DNA of 64,000 nucleotides from Maritimibacter dapengensis (GCF_019218265.1 NZ_JAHUZE010000003.1:372001-436000); one strand, 5' to 3'. Positions 49,547 through 58,810 are shown, counted from the first letter of the stretch. Translations and numbers: made by a program. Notes: generated by a model not told the origin, from the sequence alone.

Positions 49547-50467
49547 ATGAGCGAGGCGAAAATCCTGCGGATCTATCTGGACGAAACGATGCTCTGGCAG
49601 GCGCGCCAGGGGACATTCGGCTTCTGCGCGAGGGTCAGCAAAGCGTTCAAGGAGGCCGGATATCGCGTCGAACTGCGCCGAAATTCGTTTGAAGAGCGGA
49701 TGAAATCGGGAGCGCGGAACGGCTACTCGCTTTTTCTGATGGATGACCCGTTCCACTCCAAGGCGCTGACCATGCGCAAAGCCTATTATTTTCCATTCTG
49801 GAGGATCGAGAAGACCGCCAAGAGGTGGGAGTTCGAGGTCGCCCGAAAACCTTTTGATCCGGGCGGAATAGACACGGTTGTCGCGCAACAATGGTTCGAG
49901 AAGTGGCGACGCTGGCTCTTCAAGCGTGGCCCGGAAATCGCGGAACAGAGCGGCATGGTTTACGTCGCACTGCAAGGTAGGCTTGCGGACCATCGCTCGT
50001 TTCAGACCATGTCGCCGCTCGACATGGTCCGCGACGTGCAAGAGCGCGCGGGGGACCTGCGTATTCTTCTGGGGCTTCACCCCGGCGAAACGTATTCCAA
50101 GGCTGAACGAAAAGCGCTTGAGGAGACTGCCGCCGCCGACTCTCGTGTAAAAATCCAGACCGGTGGGATGGATGACGCGCTTCGATCCTGCGATCTGGTG
50201 GTGACGCAAAACTCGGCCGCAGCATTGTCAGGGTTCTTCTTCCAAAAACCAGCAGTCCTTTACGGCGAGAGTGATTTCCATCACCAAATGCAGCGCGTCG
50301 CGAAACTCGGGGCATCGGAGGCGTGGCGCAGGGCACAAGAGGTGACGCCGGACTACGCCAGGTACCTTTTTTGGTTCCTCCAACTCAATTCGATCAAGGC
50401 GGATGTCGAGGGTGAAGCCGAGGCGAAGATCCTCGCCACGTGTCGTGACCATGGTTGGATGGTTTAG
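49547..50467 (+). CDS. Capsule-polysaccharide-type glycosyltransferase-like protein (tentative)
   Basis: The 306-residue protein has a C-terminal half that resembles the KpsS/LipB-type capsule biosynthesis fold. It shows [30 protein letters not shown] and then [25 protein letters not shown], the pattern of a sugar-nucleotide-binding GT-B domain. The N-terminal half is basic and unfamiliar. No other polysaccharide genes adjoin it. The ATG at 49547 diverges from hslV by 96 bp. Confidence 0.6.
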   Translation: MSEAKILRIYLDETMLWQARQGTFGFCARVSKAFKEAGYRVELRRNSFEERMKSGARNGYSLFLMDDPFHSKALTMRKAYYFPFWRIEKTAKRWEFEVARKPFDPGGIDTVVAQQWFEKWRRWLFKRGPEIAEQSGMVYVALQGRLADHRSFQTMSPLDMVRDVQERAGDLRILLGLHPGETYSKAERKALEETAAADSRVKIQTGGMDDALRSCDLVVTQNSAAALSGFFFQKPAVLYGESDFHHQMQRVAKLGASEAWRRAQEVTPDYARYLFWFLQLNSIKADVEGEAEAKILATCRDHGWMV

Positions 50468-50470
50468 TCT

Positions 50471-51511
50471 CTAATCCAGCCAACCGTTGAGGTTTTCTGT
50501 CACCACGCTGGTCAATGCCGTAATATGCGCGTCATCATCGTTGAGGCAGGGAATGTAAGTGAAACTCTCGCCCCCCGCCTCTTCGAACGCCTCGCAGATC
50601 TCGCCCTGAATTTCTTCTAGCGTTTCGATGCAATCGGCCGAGAATGCAGGCGCCATGACCGCGATGCGCTTCACGCCTTCTTCCTTGGCGAGGCGCGCGA
50701 CTTCTTCGACCGTGTAGGGTTTCAGCCATTCTTCGGGTCCGAACACCGATTGGAACGTAGTCTGGATGCGGCTTGCCGACCAACCCAGTCGCTCGGTCAA
50801 TAGCCGTGTCGTTTTCTGGCATTGGCAATGATAGGGGTCGCCCTCCATCAGGTAGCGCTCCGGCATCCCGTGATAGGAGCAGATCAGGCGTTCGGGCGCG
50901 TCGACTTCGCTCGGATAGACACGCTCGACCGATTTTGCGAGCGCGTCGATATAGTCGGCGCGGTCGAAATACTCGGGCGCGGTTCGCACTGCGGGTTGCC
51001 GGGTTTGCGCCATCAACGCTCGGAAAAACTGGTCGTTCGCGGTGCCCGAGGTTGTAGCGGAATAATGCGGGTAGAGCGGGAAGAACAGGATGCGGGTACA
51101 GCCGGCTGCCACCATCGCATCTACCTTGGAGCGGGTTGATGGGTTGCCATACCGCATGCAGAAATCGACCATGACCTGTTCGCCGAAGCGTTCGGTGAGG
51201 ACGGCGTCGAGCTTTGCCACCTGGTTTCGGGTGATCGTCATCAGCGGGCTCTCGCCCTTGTCGTGGTTCCAGATCGTCTTGTAGTTCGCGCCGGAACGGA
51301 ACGGGCGGATCGTCAGGATCGGGCCTTGCAGGATCGGCTGCCACTTCCACGCCGGATAGTCGATGACGCGCTTGTCCGACAGGAACTCGTTCAGGTAACG
51401 GCGCATCGACCAGTAGTCGTAATTGTCGGGCGTCCCGAGGTTGGAGAACAGTACGCCGGTCTTCGGCATCGGGACCTGCGGATGGTCTTCGGGCATGTGA
51501 TCAGTTTTCAT
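50471..51511 (-). CDS. hemH: Ferrochelatase
   Basis: The 346-residue protein has FSNLGTPDNYDYWSMRRYLNEFLSD, the FPLYPHYSATT segment, the active-site His in CSYHGMPERY near residue 220 and VMAPAFSADCIETLEEI with the conserved Glu. DPYHCQCQKTTRLL adds a cysteine pair. It inserts ferrous iron into protoporphyrin IX. The N-terminal 14 residues are variable, so a later methionine (MPKTG) may be the start. Confidence 0.96.
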   Translation of the reverse strand: MKTDHMPEDHPQVPMPKTGVLFSNLGTPDNYDYWSMRRYLNEFLSDKRVIDYPAWKWQPILQGPILTIRPFRSGANYKTIWNHDKGESPLMTITRNQVAKLDAVLTERFGEQVMVDFCMRYGNPSTRSKVDAMVAAGCTRILFFPLYPHYSATTSGTANDQFFRALMAQTRQPAVRTAPEYFDRADYIDALAKSVERVYPSEVDAPERLICSYHGMPERYLMEGDPYHCQCQKTTRLLTERLGWSASRIQTTFQSVFGPEEWLKPYTVEEVARLAKEEGVKRIAVMAPAFSADCIETLEEIQGEICEAFEEAGGESFTYIPCLNDDDAHITALTSVVTENLNGWLD

Positions 51512-51538
51512 TCTCTGTCCCTGGCTTGGCTTCGCCTG

Positions 51539-52354
51539 TTACGGCCCGTCTTTCAACTTGGTTTCATCGACCCGTAGCGCATCGGCAAGCCGGGCCTTGG
51601 CAGACCCGGGTCGAAGCGGTTTCTGCTGGCTTTCATGCGGAGCCCAACCTGCGAGAAATACAAGGTCGAATGTCGCAGGTATCCGCCCTTCCGCGTCCTG
51701 AAACGCTTCGGCGTATCGCGCGGCTGCGGCTGGAAACAGAGCGCGTGGGGTTCGGCTCGAGCGGGTGGCGAGCGCGTTGCCTTCGCCCATTTTCCGAAGA
51801 TCGTGAAGCAGCGCCAGTGCATCTGAATATGTGACGGTTCGTTTGGAATTGTCGGCCACCGGTTGCGCGAAGCCCGCTCTTTGGAGGAGCGCACCCAAGT
51901 CGCGCAATTCGCCCATTGGCAAGAGCCGGGGCGACAGTCCGCCGGAAAGCGCGATTTCGGTCTCGGCCAGCACGGCACGCAGTTCGGAAAGCGTTTCTCC
52001 CCCGAACATCACGCCCAGAAAGAACCCGTCCGGTTCCAGCGCCCGGAAACACTGGATGAGTTGTCCCACGGGATCGTTCGCCCAATGGAGCGACAGACCA
52101 TGGATGACCAGGTCATGCGCACCCGGAGTCAAATCGAGCGTCTCGGTGTCCGCCACAATCCGCGCCCCACTGAAAAAGCGCCTCCAGATTTCTGGAAAAG
52201 CCGTCACGACGGCCGGTCTTGTAAACCGTTTGTTAACCTCAGCTAAGCGATCCTGAGCCTCGAATGCCGCTTCTTCCTGCAGGAACATGCCGTCCTCCGT
52301 GGCACGGGCGCGGGTCAGGGAAAGTCGGTCAGGGTCGGTCAGGCGCTGGGTCAT
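51539..52354 (-). CDS. SAM methyltransferase-like protein (BioC/NDUFAF5 type) lacking motif I
   Basis: The 271-residue protein shows the later parts of the family: AHDLVIHGLSLHWANDPVGQLIQCFRALEPDGFFLGVMFGG, LPMGELRDLGALLQRAGF and the C-terminal GWAPHESQQKPLRPGSAKARLADAL. The glycine-rich SAM motif I expected between EVNKRF and the SGARIVAD segment is absent, so cofactor binding is doubtful. I start at MTQRLTDP; the upstream open frame overlaps comF. Minus strand, 27 bp after hemH; the two may be cotranscribed. Confidence 0.75.
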   Translation of the reverse strand: MTQRLTDPDRLSLTRARATEDGMFLQEEAAFEAQDRLAEVNKRFTRPAVVTAFPEIWRRFFSGARIVADTETLDLTPGAHDLVIHGLSLHWANDPVGQLIQCFRALEPDGFFLGVMFGGETLSELRAVLAETEIALSGGLSPRLLPMGELRDLGALLQRAGFAQPVADNSKRTVTYSDALALLHDLRKMGEGNALATRSSRTPRALFPAAAARYAEAFQDAEGRIPATFDLVFLAGWAPHESQQKPLRPGSAKARLADALRVDETKLKDGP

Positions 52355-52384
52355 GGCGCGTGACCATAAGAGGAGGCGCGTGAA

Positions 52385-53101
52385 ATGCAATCGCTCGTCC
52401 GGGCCATCTACCCGGCTCAATGCGCCAGTTGCGGAGAGATCGTTGAAGGCGACGGCGGGTTGTGCGGCCCGTGCTGGCGTGAAACGCAATTCGTGCTTGG
52501 GCATGTCTGCGACAAATGTGGGGTGTCGTTGCCCGGCGAAACTGACGGGGAAGTGGACTATTGCGATGACTGTATCGCCATTGCACGACCGTGGTCGAAG
52601 GGCCGAACGGCGCTTGTTTATAGCGGGAAGGGCCGGAAACTCGTACTCGCTCTGAAACACGCAGACAGGCTCGACATCGTTCCCGCCGCAGCAGAGTGGA
52701 TGGCCCGAGCGGCCGAGCCCTTGATCGCGTCCTCTTCGGTTGTCGTCCCGGTTCCCTCACATTGGACGAGGATGTTTCGCCGCAAATACAATCAGGCTGC
52801 AGAACTCGGTCGTGCGATAGCGCGATCGAAAGGCCTTACCTTTGCGCCAAACGCCTTGGTCAGGGTCAAAAGCGGTGAAACACAGGAAGGAAAGGATCTG
52901 GATTCCCGGTTCGCGAACATGCAGGAAGCGTTTCGTCCCCATCCCAGCAAGAGCCTCGTGCTAGACGGCAAAAACGTTCTGATCGTTGACGACGTCATGA
53001 CATCGGGCGCAACATTGGCGTCCGCAACGGAGGCAGCACGATCTGCCGGAGCATCGGAAGTCAATATTGTGACACTGGCGCGCGTTGCGAAGGATACCTA
53101 G
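52385..53101 (+). CDS. comF: ComF family protein (phosphoribosyltransferase fold)
   Basis: The 238-residue protein has an N-terminal zinc-finger-like region with CxxC pairs (CASC, CGPC, CDKC, CDDC). A PRTase domain follows with KYNQAAELGRAIA and the PRPP loop VLIVDDVMTSGATL near residue 202. ComF is needed for DNA uptake in competent bacteria; here the role is not proven. It is divergent from the methyltransferase-like gene by 30 bp and followed by the glutaredoxin gene. Confidence 0.9.
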   Translation: MQSLVRAIYPAQCASCGEIVEGDGGLCGPCWRETQFVLGHVCDKCGVSLPGETDGEVDYCDDCIAIARPWSKGRTALVYSGKGRKLVLALKHADRLDIVPAAAEWMARAAEPLIASSSVVVPVPSHWTRMFRRKYNQAAELGRAIARSKGLTFAPNALVRVKSGETQEGKDLDSRFANMQEAFRPHPSKSLVLDGKNVLIVDDVMTSGATLASATEAARSAGASEVNIVTLARVAKDT

Positions 53102-53140
53102 ATGTCCCACAACGGGCGTATCGCCCAGCGAGGATATCTT

Positions 53141-53395
53141 ATGACAACAGTTACGATCTATACCACGCAGTTCTGCGGGTTTTGTGCGGCCGCGAAACGT
53201 CTGCTCAAGGCCAAAGAGGTCGAGTTCGATGAAATTGATGTGGGTCGCGATTCAGCGTTGCGGCAGGAAATGATGCACAAGTCCGGCCGCCACACGGTGC
53301 CCCAGATCTGGATTGGTGAGACCCACATTGGCGGCTGCGACGAGCTCTATGAACTCGACCGTGCCGGGAAACTCGACTCCATGCTCGTGCCCTGA
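53141..53395 (+). CDS. grxC: Glutaredoxin 3 (GrxC type)
   Basis: The 84-residue glutaredoxin has a dithiol active site CGFC at residues 11-14, TVPQIWIGETHIGGCDEL (cis-Pro and GG-D glutathione site) and a normal C-terminus. It reduces glutathione mixed disulfides and ribonucleotide reductase. I start at MTTVTIY with AGGATA upstream; the frame is open to 53102 but the extension is not family-like. Its TGA overlaps the next ATG. Confidence 0.95.
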   Translation: MTTVTIYTTQFCGFCAAAKRLLKAKEVEFDEIDVGRDSALRQEMMHKSGRHTVPQIWIGETHIGGCDELYELDRAGKLDSMLVP

Positions 53396-54216
53396 TGCGC
53401 GTAGGTGTCGTACAGCTTTGTTCAGGTGATGATCCTGCAAAGAACCTTCCTGCAACGGTGGGACTCGTTCGACAGGCCGCTTCCGCGGGCGCAACATTCG
53501 TGCTTACTCCAGAAGTAACCAACTGCGTGTCCACCAGCGGCATCCGGCAGCACGAAGTGCTCAGGACCGAAGCTCACGACGAGACGTTGGAATGCTTGCG
53601 GACCGAAGCAGAAAAGGCGGGCATATGGCTTTTGATCGGCTCACTCGCCTTGAAGCCGGACGACACGCGCGGGAGGTTCGTAAACAGATCCTTGCTTATC
53701 GACCCGCTTGGTAACGTGGCGGCGCGATACGACAAGATTCATATGTTCGACGTCGATGTCTCCGAAACCGAAAGCTACCGTGAGAGCGCGGGCTATCGTC
53801 CGGGATCCAAGTCCGTCCTAGCAAAGGTCGACGGAACCGACGTTGGCCTGAGTATCTGTTACGATATCCGTTTCCCGCATTTGTATCGAGCGCTTGCCAA
53901 GGCGGGTGCGCGCTTTCTGACCGTCCCCTCAGCATTCTCGCCTGTAACGGGCCGATCACACTGGGAGGTGTTGCTCCGGGCCCGTGCAATCGAAAACGGC
54001 TGTTTCGTTATTGCGCCGGCCCAATCCGGGCAGAATACGCCGAAGCGGGCGACGTACGGTCATTCTCTCGTTGTTTCACCCTGGGGCGAAGTCATTGCGG
54101 ATGGCGGAACCGATCCTGGAATAACTTTGGTTGATCTTGACCTTGCAGACGTGGAAAGGTCGCGCCAACGCATTCCCTCCCTTGCACATGACCGGGAGTT
54201 CGACGGTCCCGCATGA
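53395..54216 (+). CDS. Carbon-nitrogen hydrolase (Nit1-type amidase)
   Basis: The 273-residue nitrilase-superfamily protein has the Glu-Lys-Cys triad: Glu in LTPEVTN near residue 40, Lys in YDKIHMFD near 115 and Cys in LSICYDIRFP near 163. These motifs are those of the Nit1/deaminated-glutathione amidase branch, which repairs deaminated glutathione. The grxC neighbour fits a glutathione theme. It starts in the TGATG of grxC and ends in ATGA with the MarR gene. Confidence 0.88.
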   Translation: MRVGVVQLCSGDDPAKNLPATVGLVRQAASAGATFVLTPEVTNCVSTSGIRQHEVLRTEAHDETLECLRTEAEKAGIWLLIGSLALKPDDTRGRFVNRSLLIDPLGNVAARYDKIHMFDVDVSETESYRESAGYRPGSKSVLAKVDGTDVGLSICYDIRFPHLYRALAKAGARFLTVPSAFSPVTGRSHWEVLLRARAIENGCFVIAPAQSGQNTPKRATYGHSLVVSPWGEVIADGGTDPGITLVDLDLADVERSRQRIPSLAHDREFDGPA

Positions 54217-54659
54217 ACGACAATCCAAAAGACAGCCTGCCGGTGGCCTTGTTCTCAGAGATGTTCATGGCCGACCAATTGGCCCGCACGGCGCTGTCGA
54301 AAGCGTTGCCTAAGGGTATGGAGTTGAGCCATTTTTCGGTCCTCAACCATCTGGCACGAGCCGGAGAGCCTCGGTCGCCGGCACAACTGGCCAAATCGTT
54401 CCACGTCACAAGAGGCGCGATGACCAATACATTGAACAAACTCGAATGGGCCGGCCATGTTCACATTCACCCGGATTGGGATGATGCGAGGCGCAAACAA
54501 GTCACTATTTCACCGGCTGGACGCAAGGCGCGTGATGCGGCGCTTGCCGCGATTACTCCAATCATAGGAGATGTGGTGGAGCAGATCGGTTCCGAAAAGG
54601 TGCGTTCGGTTCTCCCGGTGCTACGCGAAGTGCGCACGAAGTTCGACGAGTTGGGCTAG
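54213..54659 (+). CDS. MarR family transcriptional regulator
   Basis: The 148-residue winged-helix protein has SHFSVLNHLARAG, AQLAKSFHVTRGAMTNTLNKLEWAGHV (recognition helix) and the wing DWDDARRKQVTISPAGRKARD. The effector and targets are unknown; it is coupled by ATGA to the amidase gene, so it may respond to a thiol or oxidative signal, by inference. It is convergent and overlapping (4 bp) with topoisomerase IB. Confidence 0.88.
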   Translation: MNDNPKDSLPVALFSEMFMADQLARTALSKALPKGMELSHFSVLNHLARAGEPRSPAQLAKSFHVTRGAMTNTLNKLEWAGHVHIHPDWDDARRKQVTISPAGRKARDAALAAITPIIGDVVEQIGSEKVRSVLPVLREVRTKFDELG

Positions 54660-55621
54660 CGTTCGAGAAACGCAAGGAGCGCGCCTTCGCCTGCGACCAG
54701 ACCCGGTAGACGTGCCGGTTTCGGCAGTTTGGGCGCCTCCACGCCCGCAAGGTCAATCACATCCGGGTGGATGTAGCTATTGCGCGCGACGGTGACGGTG
54801 TTGTTCAACCGTTCCGCCGCTGCTTCTGACATGGACTTTATGGTGTTTGCTTCGCCTGCTTCGACCAGTCGAAAAGCAGCCAAGGTCCCCGCCCAGGTGC
54901 GAAAGGTCTTGGCTGTGACCCCGTCGCACATTGACGCCTCAGAAAGATAGGCGTTGAGGGCATGAGACGAGACGCCGTGCGCAACGCCGTCATCGTCGAG
55001 CCACGTCAAAAGGTCAGCACCGGGCAAGTCGCGGCACGCTTCGAGAGCTTTCATGAGACGTTTATCGTCCACCTTTTCGCGGACCTTTTGTCCGCCCTTC
55101 GCGGTGAAGCTAAGCGATATGCCGTCTTTGGTCGCGCGTACATGACGTCTTTGGAGCGTGGTTGCGCCATACGATCCGTTTTCAGTGGCATAGCTCTTGT
55201 CGCCCACCCGGATCGCCAGTTTGTCGACGAGCGCGACGCAGGCGGCGAGGGCAAAATCACGTTCCCCCGCGTCGTCAGCCAAGTCACGCGCAACCCGACG
55301 GCGGATCGCGGGCAGGCAGCGACCGAACGATGCGAGATCGTCGAACTTGGTGCGCGACCGGGCTTCCGTCCATTCAGGGTGATAACGGTACTGTTTGCGC
55401 TCTCGGGCGTCATAACCAGTGGCGAGGAGATGTCCATTCTTGCGAGGTGACATCCATACGCGTTCGTAGGCAGGAGGGACCGCCATCGCTTCGAGACGTT
55501 TGCGTTCCGGGCCGCGTGCGATGGTCGTGCCGTCCGGCCCGCGATAAGTAAAGCCGCGACCGTGTCGATGGCGTGAGATGCCAGGCCGGGAATCGGGATA
55601 GTAAATAAGCCCGTCGATCAT
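54656..55621 (-). CDS. DNA topoisomerase IB (poxvirus type)
   Basis: The 321-residue protein has an N-terminal domain with RGFTYRGPDG and IPPAYERVW-like AVPPAYERVWMSP, then the catalytic tyrosine recombinase-type core (LALAACVALVDKLAIRVGD-like helix, YGATTLQRRHV, FRTWAGTLAAF). The nucleophile Tyr near residue 286 is in ARNSYIHP. It relaxes supercoils of both signs by single-strand nicking. It overlaps the DUF2945 gene start as ATGA, so the two are coupled. Confidence 0.92.
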   Translation of the reverse strand: MIDGLIYYPDSRPGISRHRHGRGFTYRGPDGTTIARGPERKRLEAMAVPPAYERVWMSPRKNGHLLATGYDARERKQYRYHPEWTEARSRTKFDDLASFGRCLPAIRRRVARDLADDAGERDFALAACVALVDKLAIRVGDKSYATENGSYGATTLQRRHVRATKDGISLSFTAKGGQKVREKVDDKRLMKALEACRDLPGADLLTWLDDDGVAHGVSSHALNAYLSEASMCDGVTAKTFRTWAGTLAAFRLVEAGEANTIKSMSEAAAERLNNTVTVARNSYIHPDVIDLAGVEAPKLPKPARLPGLVAGEGALLAFLER

Positions 55622-55830
55622 GTGCGGCGCACCTCGGATGCGAGCTTCAAGACGCCGTCCCCGTCATCCTGTTCGATATAGAGCGCCGGGTTATCATCAG
55701 AACCCTCACGCGTCAATTCCGAGCCTTTCAGTTTCCGGGTGATCTTTTTCGTGTATGTACTCCGGACTGTGCCGCACGCGGTGCCGTTGCCCCAATCCCA
55801 TTCTACTTTATCGCCGGTCTTAACGCTCAT
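55618..55830 (-). CDS. DUF2945 (HVA1/Tudor-like) small protein
   Basis: The 70-residue protein starts KTGDKVEWDWGNG and has GTVRSTYTKKITRKLKG, then DDNPALYIEQDDGD and VLKLASEVRR, the single-domain DUF2945 family of unknown function. It precedes the topoisomerase IB gene on the same strand, overlapping by 4 bp; a role in DNA handling is only suggested by this. Confidence 0.85.
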   Translation of the reverse strand: MSVKTGDKVEWDWGNGTACGTVRSTYTKKITRKLKGSELTREGSDDNPALYIEQDDGDGVLKLASEVRRT

Positions 55831-55970
55831 TTCTTATCCTCCCGGCGTGAAACGTCGAATGCTGCGTCGGGGTTCCTGCCGTTCGGAAGAAGCCCCAAAC
55901 AAGCTCGTGACTTGGGATACCTCCGATTCGCTCTTATCTATTTGTGAACAGACAGCTGAGAGGGCTCGAT

Positions 55971-57263
55971 TTGACCAAGCAAGAGGACCGTGCGCCGGGA
56001 CGTGAGCGCGAGGGGGTGGTTTATGCCAGAGAGCTGGGACGCCACCTGACGTGGTTGGACAGCTTCACCGGCCTAGCGCTAGGAGTCCTGGCGGCGGCTT
56101 CGGGAATTTATACCTACTTGGGCGTCAGATCGCTTCTCGATGACATCGGTGCCTGGACGACCTTTGCCGCACTTTCCTATTCGCTCGCCGTCTCTGTGGG
56201 TATCTTCGTGTTCTGGTCATACATGCTGCGCCTCTTGCCGGCGATGCGGTCCGCCGCGTCGCGGATCGGTCTGATGCTGTCGATGGCGCTGGGATCTGTT
56301 GCAATTGTCGCCATGTCGTCTTGGCTGAACGCTGCCGCCCTCGCTGGGGCCGCGGCGGTCGAGCAGCATCTGGCACATACCACGCAATCTTATCAAACGG
56401 CTCTGGAACGCGCCCATTCCAAGACCATCGCCGGTCAGTCGCTCGAACGCGACGTGGCACGGGCGCGCGAAACCTTTCAAGACCTGTCGGCACAAGAGGC
56501 GACTGGCGATCTTTCGGGACTTGCCGGTCGCGGCGCGGTGTTCCGCGTGCTTACCCAGAAATCCGACGAATTGGCTGGTCTAGAGACGCAAATCGCCGAG
56601 CAGGACAGTGCTGTGAACGACGCGTTTTCCCAAGGCAACGCGATCTTGTCGAGGATGCGCGCGCTGACGGTCGAACCGGGTGCGGTCGAAGACCGTTCGG
56701 TTCGTTTCGCGGAAGAAGCAGTTCGTTTGCAGGGCATCATCTCAGAGCTCAGACAGCTCAATGTCGCACCTTTGGTTTCGCGAGCTGCGGCTGACTTGCG
56801 AGACTCGGTCGTGCTGCCCGATCTCGACGCAAGCTCAGATACTGGACGTGCCGCGCAACAATCGACAATCGATTCGGTGATGGGCCTTCTGGCTGACCGC
56901 GCGAGCACGCTTGAAGCGGCGGCGAACGAGGTGCAGGCGTTGCCTGACAGCGAGGAGATCGAATACACGCCTTTGTCTGCCGCCGATGCAGTCATCCGCT
57001 ATGCTGGCAATTTTGTTCCGTCTTGGGCTGGAGCGATCGCGATCGACCTGTTGCCCGCCGTTCTGGTCTTTGTGCTCATGGTCACTCAGGCGGCGATCCG
57101 GCAGGGCATGGGCGCACAATCCATAGAGGATCGCATGACGGTGTCCGAGATGCGGGCAGCACTGGAGGCAGCGCGACGGCTCGACTTGACCGACCATCAT
57201 CCTGATCCGACACCGCCGGACGATGGTGAAAAAGAAGACCGCGTGCTCAGGGCGGCGGAATAG
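55971..57263 (+). CDS. Coiled-coil integral membrane protein (unknown function)
   Basis: The roughly 430-residue protein has three hydrophobic segments in the first 135 residues (FTGLALGVLAAASGIYTYL; FAALSYSLAVSVGIFVFW; IGLMLSMALGSVAIVAMSSWL). A long helical, probably coiled-coil region of about 220 residues follows. A fourth hydrophobic segment near the end (AIAIDLLPAVLVFVLMV) precedes a short acidic cytosolic tail. I place the start at TTG 55971 with AGAGGG upstream; a GTG at 55944 lacks a Shine-Dalgarno. Two bases separate it from a ClpP-like gene, so they form one unit. Confidence 0.75.
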   Translation: MTKQEDRAPGREREGVVYARELGRHLTWLDSFTGLALGVLAAASGIYTYLGVRSLLDDIGAWTTFAALSYSLAVSVGIFVFWSYMLRLLPAMRSAASRIGLMLSMALGSVAIVAMSSWLNAAALAGAAAVEQHLAHTTQSYQTALERAHSKTIAGQSLERDVARARETFQDLSAQEATGDLSGLAGRGAVFRVLTQKSDELAGLETQIAEQDSAVNDAFSQGNAILSRMRALTVEPGAVEDRSVRFAEEAVRLQGIISELRQLNVAPLVSRAAADLRDSVVLPDLDASSDTGRAAQQSTIDSVMGLLADRASTLEAAANEVQALPDSEEIEYTPLSAADAVIRYAGNFVPSWAGAIAIDLLPAVLVFVLMVTQAAIRQGMGAQSIEDRMTVSEMRAALEAARRLDLTDHHPDPTPPDDGEKEDRVLRAAE

Positions 57264-57265
57264 TC

Positions 57266-58006
57266 ATGGACACGACTGATGCGCAACCAACCGGTATCAA
57301 GCGTGCGATACTGGGAATCGTCGGGGCACAGGTTGCCATCGCCGCCGCTTTGATCGTGATCGACCTCGCCGACGCAATGCCGCGGATCGACCCGCTTACC
57401 CGTCAGGTGCCGTCCGGCCCCGCCACACGGCCCTATTCACCGGACCGCGCCCCGACCACGTCGCCCGATGGGGCACCGTCCAATGCGCCGATGCCGGAAC
57501 GGTTGGAAATCAGCGGTGAAGGCACGACCGTAACCCTGACCGGACAAATCGCGGTTGGGGACGGCGATCGGATTACCGGGGAGCTGGCCACCCGCGCCAA
57601 TGCGGGCCAGCGGGTCGAGACGATACGGCTCAACAGCACTGGCGGGTCCGTTTCTGATGCGCTCGAGATCGGAGACGTGATCCGCGCCTCTGGAATGTCC
57701 ACCACTTTGGAGGAAAGCGCCGTCTGCCTTTCAGCCTGTCCCTACATCTTTGCTGGCGGTGTTGCACGAACGGTCGCGCAAACCGCGAAACTCGGCGTGC
57801 ATCAGCATTATTTCGGGGAAAGTGCGATCCTGCCCGCGTTCATGGCGGTCGAAGACGTGCAGCGCGGTCAGGCCGAAGTCATGGCGCACCTCGCGCGCAT
57901 GGGGATCGGGTTGGGCGTGATGGAACATGCTTTGCGCACACCTCCGGAACAGATCTACATGCTCTCGCGTGAGGAACTGACGGAGTATTCTTTCGTCACG
58001 GAATAA
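57266..58006 (+). CDS. Membrane-anchored ClpP-fold serine protease-like protein (unknown substrate)
   Basis: The 246-residue protein has an N-terminal membrane helix (ILGIVGAQVAIAAALIVI), a proline-rich linker and a ClpP/crotonase-like domain: IRLNSTGGSVSDALEIG, then a candidate nucleophile Ser156 in CLSACPYIFAGG and His179 in LGVHQHYF. That is the arrangement of Ser and His in ClpP-like and SppA-like proteases; an acidic third member is not identified. The paired upstream gene encodes a coiled-coil membrane protein; together they resemble a membrane protease with a partner. Convergent with ubiG, 3 bp apart. Confidence 0.75.
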   Translation: MDTTDAQPTGIKRAILGIVGAQVAIAAALIVIDLADAMPRIDPLTRQVPSGPATRPYSPDRAPTTSPDGAPSNAPMPERLEISGEGTTVTLTGQIAVGDGDRITGELATRANAGQRVETIRLNSTGGSVSDALEIGDVIRASGMSTTLEESAVCLSACPYIFAGGVARTVAQTAKLGVHQHYFGESAILPAFMAVEDVQRGQAEVMAHLARMGIGLGVMEHALRTPPEQIYMLSREELTEYSFVTE

Positions 58007-58009
58007 AGT

Positions 58010-58756
58010 CTATTTCGGCTTCACGCTTGCGGTCACGTAGTTCACCGACAGGTCTCGGGACGAAATCGACCAACTCCACAAGATCGGATTGAAAACAAAA
58101 CCTTTGCGATCGACCATCCGAAGCCCTGCGCGGGTGGCGAGGTCTTCCAACTCGTCCGGCGTTATGAACTTGTCCCACTCATGCGTGCCCTTTGGCAGCC
58201 AGCGCATCACATGCTCGGCGCCTACAATAGCGACCATAAAACTCTTGGGGTTCCGGTTGATCGTCGAGGCGACCATCAGTCCGCCCGGTTTCAGAAGTTC
58301 CTGGCAGGCGGTGAGATAGGACTGGGGATCGGCCACATGTTCGACCACCTCCATGTTCAGGACCACGTCGAATTGCTCTCCGTCCGCCGCGAGTACTTCG
58401 GCGGTGGTGTGGCGGTAGTCGATGGCCAGTCCCGATTGCTCCGCATGGACCTGCGCGACAGGTATGTTGCCCGCTGCCGCATCCGCACCAACGACGTCGG
58501 CCCCAAGCCGCGTCATAGGTTCAGACAAAAGTCCACCGCCGCATCCGATGTCGAGCAGCCTGAGACCGGCGAAGGGTTTGTCGTCGGACAGATCACGGCC
58601 AAACTCCGCTGCGATCTGCGACGTGATGTAGTCCAGCCGGACGGGATTCATCATGTGCAGGGGCTTGAATTTCCCGGTTGGGTCCCACCATTCTGCTGCC
58701 ATCGCTTCGAACTTTGCGACTTCGCTGGGATCGACTGTCGTTTCTGCGGTGGTCAT
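58010..58756 (-). CDS. ubiG: Ubiquinone biosynthesis O-methyltransferase UbiG
   Basis: The 248-residue class I methyltransferase has [19 protein letters not shown], motif [16 protein letters not shown] near residue 70, [12 protein letters not shown] and [10 protein letters not shown], the combination typical of UbiG. It does two O-methylations in ubiquinone synthesis. AAAGAGGAA precedes the ATG. Divergent from pip. Confidence 0.95.
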   Translation of the reverse strand: MTTAETTVDPSEVAKFEAMAAEWWDPTGKFKPLHMMNPVRLDYITSQIAAEFGRDLSDDKPFAGLRLLDIGCGGGLLSEPMTRLGADVVGADAAAGNIPVAQVHAEQSGLAIDYRHTTAEVLAADGEQFDVVLNMEVVEHVADPQSYLTACQELLKPGGLMVASTINRNPKSFMVAIVGAEHVMRWLPKGTHEWDKFITPDELEDLATRAGLRMVDRKGFVFNPILWSWSISSRDLSVNYVTASVKPK

Positions 58757-58810
58757 GGTATTCCTCTTTCATTCTGGCAAGCCTGTGCCTGCCCCCTATA
58801 TTAGGTCTAG

